NCBI GenBank assembly: GCA_025362155.1
Contig: JANYHX010000108.1
Coordinates: forward strand, 1-9,194
Source of the DNA: Gallionella sp.
GTDB taxonomy: Bacteria; Pseudomonadota; Gammaproteobacteria; Burkholderiales; Gallionellaceae
Direction of reading: 5' to 3'
DNA length: 9,194 nucleotides
Part shown: in pieces, positions 6,600-9,194 of the stretch
Numbering within the stretch: the stretch's first letter is position 1
Layout: each line of letters opens with the position of its first letter
Notes under the pieces: model-generated
Databases searched by the model: none
The model's input: the letters and a program-made list of their open reading frames with translations, nothing else
Told to the model about the DNA's origin: nothing
Position numbers and translations under genes: made by a program

Positions 6600-6740
6600 G
6601 GGAGCCTCTAAAAACCCACATTTCATCCCACATGCTGCGTTGCGTAAAAAATTTCTTGCTTACATATAACTCATATGCGGCGCGGCGAAATTTTTTTCGC
6701 GCCTTGCCTCTGGGCGAACTGTGAATTTTTAGAGACTCCC
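6600..6740. repeat. 141-bp full-length palindromic repeat, copy 2 (MITE-like)
   Basis: Same length as copy 1 and about 70-75 percent identical by hand count, in the same orientation; the alignment needs one single-base shift and its return. The left end GGGAGCCTCTAAAAACCCAC faces right-end complement GGGAGTCTCTAAAAATTCAC. The central CATAT (6663-6667) and ATATG (6673-6677) place the axis at 6670, the exact midpoint. Best conserved between copies are the CTGCGTTGC block, the A-tract to GCTTACATA stretch, TCGCGCCTTG, and the TGAATTTTTAGAG right end. It fills the gap between convergent pilU and rlmL and could act as a two-way terminator. Its right arm overlaps the last codons and stop of rlmL. 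Flanks are CTAA on the left and TGTT on the right, so no target duplication is visible. Confidence 0.85.
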
Positions 6741-7883
6741 TGTTTTGGGCCGATTGCTGCCAGAAACAATTTTATATTCCAGCAGACGGCATTCAATGGC
6801 GCCATTGAATAACGGAGTGCGTTTCGACGGGGACAAACGCATCAATTTCAAAATTGCCTTATCGGCAGTGAATAAATAAGCCGTCCAGCCGCCGAATTTC
6901 TTTTTCAGCGCGTCGCCCAACTTCGGATAAAGCTCGGCCAATTCATCCAGTTCCCCCATACGTTCGCCATAGGGTAAATTCGCCACCAGCATGCCGTGCT
7001 CTGCGGGAGCCGAAATTTCCAGCACATTGGCTTGTTTGAGTTGCACGCATTCGGCCAGCCCCGCCTGTTCCAGATTGAGCGACGCAGCTTTCAGCGCGTC
7101 GCCATATAAATCACTACCATAAAGTTCCAGTGGCTTGACTGGCAGTTGTGCGGCAATCGCCTGTTGGCGCATCTTGTCCCACATCGCCGCATCGAAATTT
7201 TTCAACTTCTCGAACGCAAAACTGCGCGCGATGCCCGGCTGGATGTTCAGCGATATTTGCGCCGCCTCAATCAGAAATGTACCGCTGCCGCACATCGGGT
7301 CTAGCAATGGTGTGCCGGGCTGCCAGTTCATCAAGCGCAAAATGCCCGCAGCCAGATTTTCGCGGATCGGCGCGATGTTGGTATGCTGGCGCACGCCGCG
7401 CTTGAACAGTGCGTCACCAGAAGTATCCAGATACAGCATCAGTTTGTTGTCTTCGATAAACACATGGATGCGCACATCCGGATCCACAGTGTCCACACTC
7501 GGACGCTCATTGCAATGTGTGCGGAAGCAGTCGCACACCGCGTCCTTGACCAAAAGGGTAATGAACTCCAGGCTTTTAAGCGGACAGCGAATCGCGGTGG
7601 TGTTCACGCGTATCGTGTGGGTGACATCGAACCAGCGTTGCCATTGCAATTCGAACGCGGCTTGATAAATATCCTTTTCGCTGTGGTATTGCGTTTCTTT
7701 GACGCGCCACAGGATACGACTGGCAATGCGGCTTTCCAGATTGGCGCGATAGCACAACGCCCAGTCACCGGAAAAATTTACTCCGCCCTCGGTACTGCGT
7801 GCGTTCTGTGCGCCCAGGGTGGTAAGGTCGGCAAGTAATAAAGCTTCCAGGCCGCGCGGGCAAGGGGAGAAAAAATCGGGCAT
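6729..7883 (-). CDS. rlmL: THUMP-domain 23S rRNA guanine-N2 methyltransferase, RlmL type (stand-alone)
   Basis: SAM-dependent RNA methyltransferase matching the N-terminal half of the E. coli RlmKL fusion, which makes m2G2445 in 23S rRNA. At 384 residues it is the unfused form, without the RlmK half. Order: ferredoxin-like and THUMP region (about 1-155), then FKRGVRQHTNIAPIREN (160-176), SAM motif I LLDPMCGSGT (193-202), motif IV NLPYGER (302-308) and a C-terminal LFNGAIECRLLEY (358-370). Motif IV is usually NPPYG, so Leu303 is a departure. The last residues, G-S-L, and the stop are coded by the arm of repeat copy 2. No Shine-Dalgarno precedes the ATG (the 17 bases to hemJ are pyrimidine-rich), so translation may depend on coupling. 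The start aligns with E. coli RlmL. Exact target base is inferred from the family. Confidence 0.88.
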   Translation of the reverse strand: MPDFFSPCPRGLEALLLADLTTLGAQNARSTEGGVNFSGDWALCYRANLESRIASRILWRVKETQYHSEKDIYQAAFELQWQRWFDVTHTIRVNTTAIRCPLKSLEFITLLVKDAVCDCFRTHCNERPSVDTVDPDVRIHVFIEDNKLMLYLDTSGDALFKRGVRQHTNIAPIRENLAAGILRLMNWQPGTPLLDPMCGSGTFLIEAAQISLNIQPGIARSFAFEKLKNFDAAMWDKMRQQAIAAQLPVKPLELYGSDLYGDALKAASLNLEQAGLAECVQLKQANVLEISAPAEHGMLVANLPYGERMGELDELAELYPKLGDALKKKFGGWTAYLFTADKAILKLMRLSPSKRTPLFNGAIECRLLEYKIVSGSNRPKTGSL

Positions 7884-7900
7884 AAAATTAAAGGGGGATT

Positions 7901-8311
7901 TTAAAAGGGTTTTACGGTGACCAGAATAACCACAGCCATCAGAACAAGCACCGGGATTTCATTGAACCAGCGATAAAAAATATGGCTGCGAGTGTTCTGA
8001 TCGGCCGCGAATTGTTTGACCAGCACACCGCAATAATAGTGATAAACGATTAACACCAACACCAGCAAAAGTTTGGCGTACAGCCAGTTGCCGCTAATAC
8101 CATAACCTAACCACAACCACAGGCCGAAGCCTAAGGCCAGCCAGGCTATCGGCGTGACGAAGCGATACAGCTTGAACTCCATTAACTTCAGCCGCGCAAT
8201 TTCCGCAGGCTGGGTTGCCATCGCGTGATTGACGAAAATCCGCGGCAGATAAAACAGTCCCGCGAACCAGCTGACAACGAAAATGATATGAAAGGCTTTA
8301 ACCCAAAGCAT
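7901..8311 (-). CDS. hemJ: HemJ-type protoporphyrinogen IX oxidase (CopD/UPF0093 family)
   Basis: Small inner-membrane protein of 136 residues that oxidises protoporphyrinogen IX to protoporphyrin IX in heme synthesis in bacteria lacking HemG and HemY. Four membrane helices are visible (about 6-22, 51-70, 77-97, 117-134). Family landmarks: LWVKAFHIIFVVSWFAGLFY with conserved H8, FKLYRFVTPIAW (46-57), YAKLLLVLVL with K80, and the C-terminal RWFNEIPVLVLM...VTVKPF (114-136). The start is supported by AGGAA at 8318-8322. It begins nine bases after the permease stop, and rlmL begins 17 bases after its own stop, so it is inside one transcript. Automated pipelines often label such proteins CopD family, but the sequence is HemJ-like, not a copper-resistance CopD. 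Whether other protoporphyrinogen oxidases exist elsewhere cannot be seen. Confidence 0.88.
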   Translation of the reverse strand: MLWVKAFHIIFVVSWFAGLFYLPRIFVNHAMATQPAEIARLKLMEFKLYRFVTPIAWLALGFGLWLWLGYGISGNWLYAKLLLVLVLIVYHYYCGVLVKQFAADQNTRSHIFYRWFNEIPVLVLMAVVILVTVKPF

Positions 8312-8320
8312 TGTAATTTC

Positions 8321-9106
8321 CTACTGAGATAATCTCCGCCGGAAAAGTACCAGCGACACATAAAATCCGAATACGGTATAGCCCAGCAATAACCCAATAT
8401 GCAGCCACATATCGGGCGGCAATATACCATTCATTAACGGTCTGGCGAGGTCTACCGCGTGCGATAGCGGCAATACCGATGATATCGCCTGCAGCAACCA
8501 GGGCAATTGCGTGACCGGGAAAAATACGCCAGATAAAAACATCATCGGCGTAATCACCAGCGTGAAGTAATACATGAAAAAACTGTAGCTGGGTGCCAGC
8601 GCAGTCATGATCAGACCGAGCGCCGCAAAGCACAACCCCACCAGCAGCGATAAGGGAATTAACCACAGTGACTGTAATGAATGTGACAGTCCCATCGCCC
8701 AGATCACGATCAGCACCGCCAGACCGGACAGCAAGCTCTTGCTCGCTGCCCACAGGATTTCCGAGAGCACAATGTCATCCAGCGTGACCGGCGTATTGAG
8801 TATGGCCTCCCAGGTTCGCTGTTCGTGCATGCGCGCAAAGCAGGAGTACAGCGCTTCGAAGGTGGCGCTGTTCATGGTGCTGTAGCACACGGTGCCGGCG
8901 GCGAGGAACACCAGATAGGAAGTGCCGCCCATCTGAGGCAACAGGCTGCCCAGACCCAATCCCAGCCCCAGCATGTAGATCAGCGGGTCGGCCAGATGTC
9001 CGAGGATGGAGGTCGCCGCCATTTTTTTCCACACCAAATAGTGGCGCTGCCAGATTGGAATAAACCTGAGGCTCAGTTGGGGCAGGGCAAAAAAATGCTT
9101 CTTCAT
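8321..9106 (-). CDS. ABC-2 type exporter permease, NodJ family
   Basis: Inner-membrane permease of a two-gene ABC exporter resembling NodJ. Its 261 residues carry six hydrophobic segments (about 33-55, 64-78, 118-139, 146-169, 177-198 and 234-255). NodJ-like blocks are LVWKKMAATSILGHLADPLIY (24-44), FLAAGTVCYSTMNSATFEA (67-85), RTWEAILNTPVTLDDIVLSE (97-116), and the ABC-2 signature SGVFFPVTQLPWLLQ (192-206) with PLSHAVDLARPL (213-224). The ATG overlaps the stop of the upstream ATPase gene (ATGA), showing coupling. NodIJ in rhizobia export lipo-chitin signals, and their betaproteobacterial relatives have unknown substrates, so no symbiosis role should be read into this. No nod biosynthesis genes are nearby; the downstream partners are hemJ and rlmL. 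Confidence 0.92.
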   Translation of the reverse strand: MKKHFFALPQLSLRFIPIWQRHYLVWKKMAATSILGHLADPLIYMLGLGLGLGSLLPQMGGTSYLVFLAAGTVCYSTMNSATFEALYSCFARMHEQRTWEAILNTPVTLDDIVLSEILWAASKSLLSGLAVLIVIWAMGLSHSLQSLWLIPLSLLVGLCFAALGLIMTALAPSYSFFMYYFTLVITPMMFLSGVFFPVTQLPWLLQAISSVLPLSHAVDLARPLMNGILPPDMWLHIGLLLGYTVFGFYVSLVLFRRRLSQ

Positions 9107-9192
9107 TCGCGCATCTCCCGCCCTGTTAATTTCAAAAACACATCTTCCAGATTCGCCGGGCGATGCAAATAGCGCAGCGCACCATATCCGTT
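9103..9192 (-). CDS. ABC transporter ATP-binding protein, NodI family, C-terminal end (rest outside window)
   Basis: The last 29 residues of a gene that enters from beyond the right edge; its catalytic motifs are outside. The visible end reads ...YLHRPANLEDVFLKLTGREMRE and stops with TGA at 9103-9105. The R-P-A-N-L-E-D-V-F-L-x-L-T-G-R ending is typical of NodI and related exporter ATPases. The stop overlaps the permease start by four bases, so the two are a translationally coupled pair: this subunit would hydrolyse ATP on the cytoplasmic face for the permease at 8321-9106. Position, frame and ending agree, so the call is firm despite the short length. Confidence 0.9.
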   Translation of the reverse strand, partial: NGYGALRYLHRPANLEDVFLKLTGREMRE

Positions 9193-9194
9193 CA

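Noticed and set aside
8321..9192. Nodulation (Nod factor) export system
   Set aside because: The permease and ATPase end are NodJ/NodI-like, but no nodABC-type genes or nod boxes are present; such pairs occur in many non-symbiotic betaproteobacteria.

Overview
The window looks like a chromosomal segment of a free-living betaproteobacterium. The gene set and order (twitching ATPases pilT and pilU next to yggS, proC and yggT; a NodIJ-type ABC exporter followed by hemJ and a stand-alone RlmL-type methyltransferase) fit that class, probably the Nitrosomonadales or Gallionellaceae-like side. That placement is an inference from protein resemblance, not from a database search. Base composition looks even, and no integrase, transposase, tRNA, rRNA or CRISPR array is visible.

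Layout, left to right. (1) On the + strand: the 3' end of a methyl-accepting chemotaxis protein with a CheR/CheB-type C-terminal pentapeptide, then a beta-carbonic anhydrase with a signal peptide, ended by a textbook bidirectional hairpin terminator. (2) On the - strand, converging on that terminator: a stand-alone GspE/PilB N-terminal (MshEN-like) domain protein, preceded upstream by the tightly packed set yggS-proC-yggT. (3) Diverging from yggS, on the + strand: pilT and pilU, the type IV pilus retraction ATPases. (4) On the - strand, converging on pilU: a NodI-like ATPase (C-terminal end only), its NodJ-like permease, hemJ and an rlmL-type 23S rRNA methyltransferase, apparently one transcription unit with overlaps or gaps of at most 17 bases.

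The most interesting non-coding feature is a pair of 141-bp repeats at 4204-4344 and 6600-6740 that bracket pilTU almost exactly. They are about 70-75 percent identical by hand count. Each is a full-length imperfect palindrome whose symmetry axis falls at its exact midpoint, with the ends reading GGGnnCCTCTAAAAA or close to it. They resemble a MITE-like non-autonomous element. Copy 1 fills most of the yggS/pilT divergent promoter region. Copy 2 sits between the convergent pilU and rlmL genes and supplies the rlmL stop codon.

Functionally, much of the left and middle concerns surface motility and its control: a chemoreceptor, PilT and PilU, and a type IV pilus or type II secretion N-domain protein without a motor. 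The rest is housekeeping: proline synthesis, PLP homeostasis, heme synthesis and rRNA modification. I see no convincing undescribed multi-gene system. The repeat pair and the orphan MshEN-like protein are the parts that deserve a second look.
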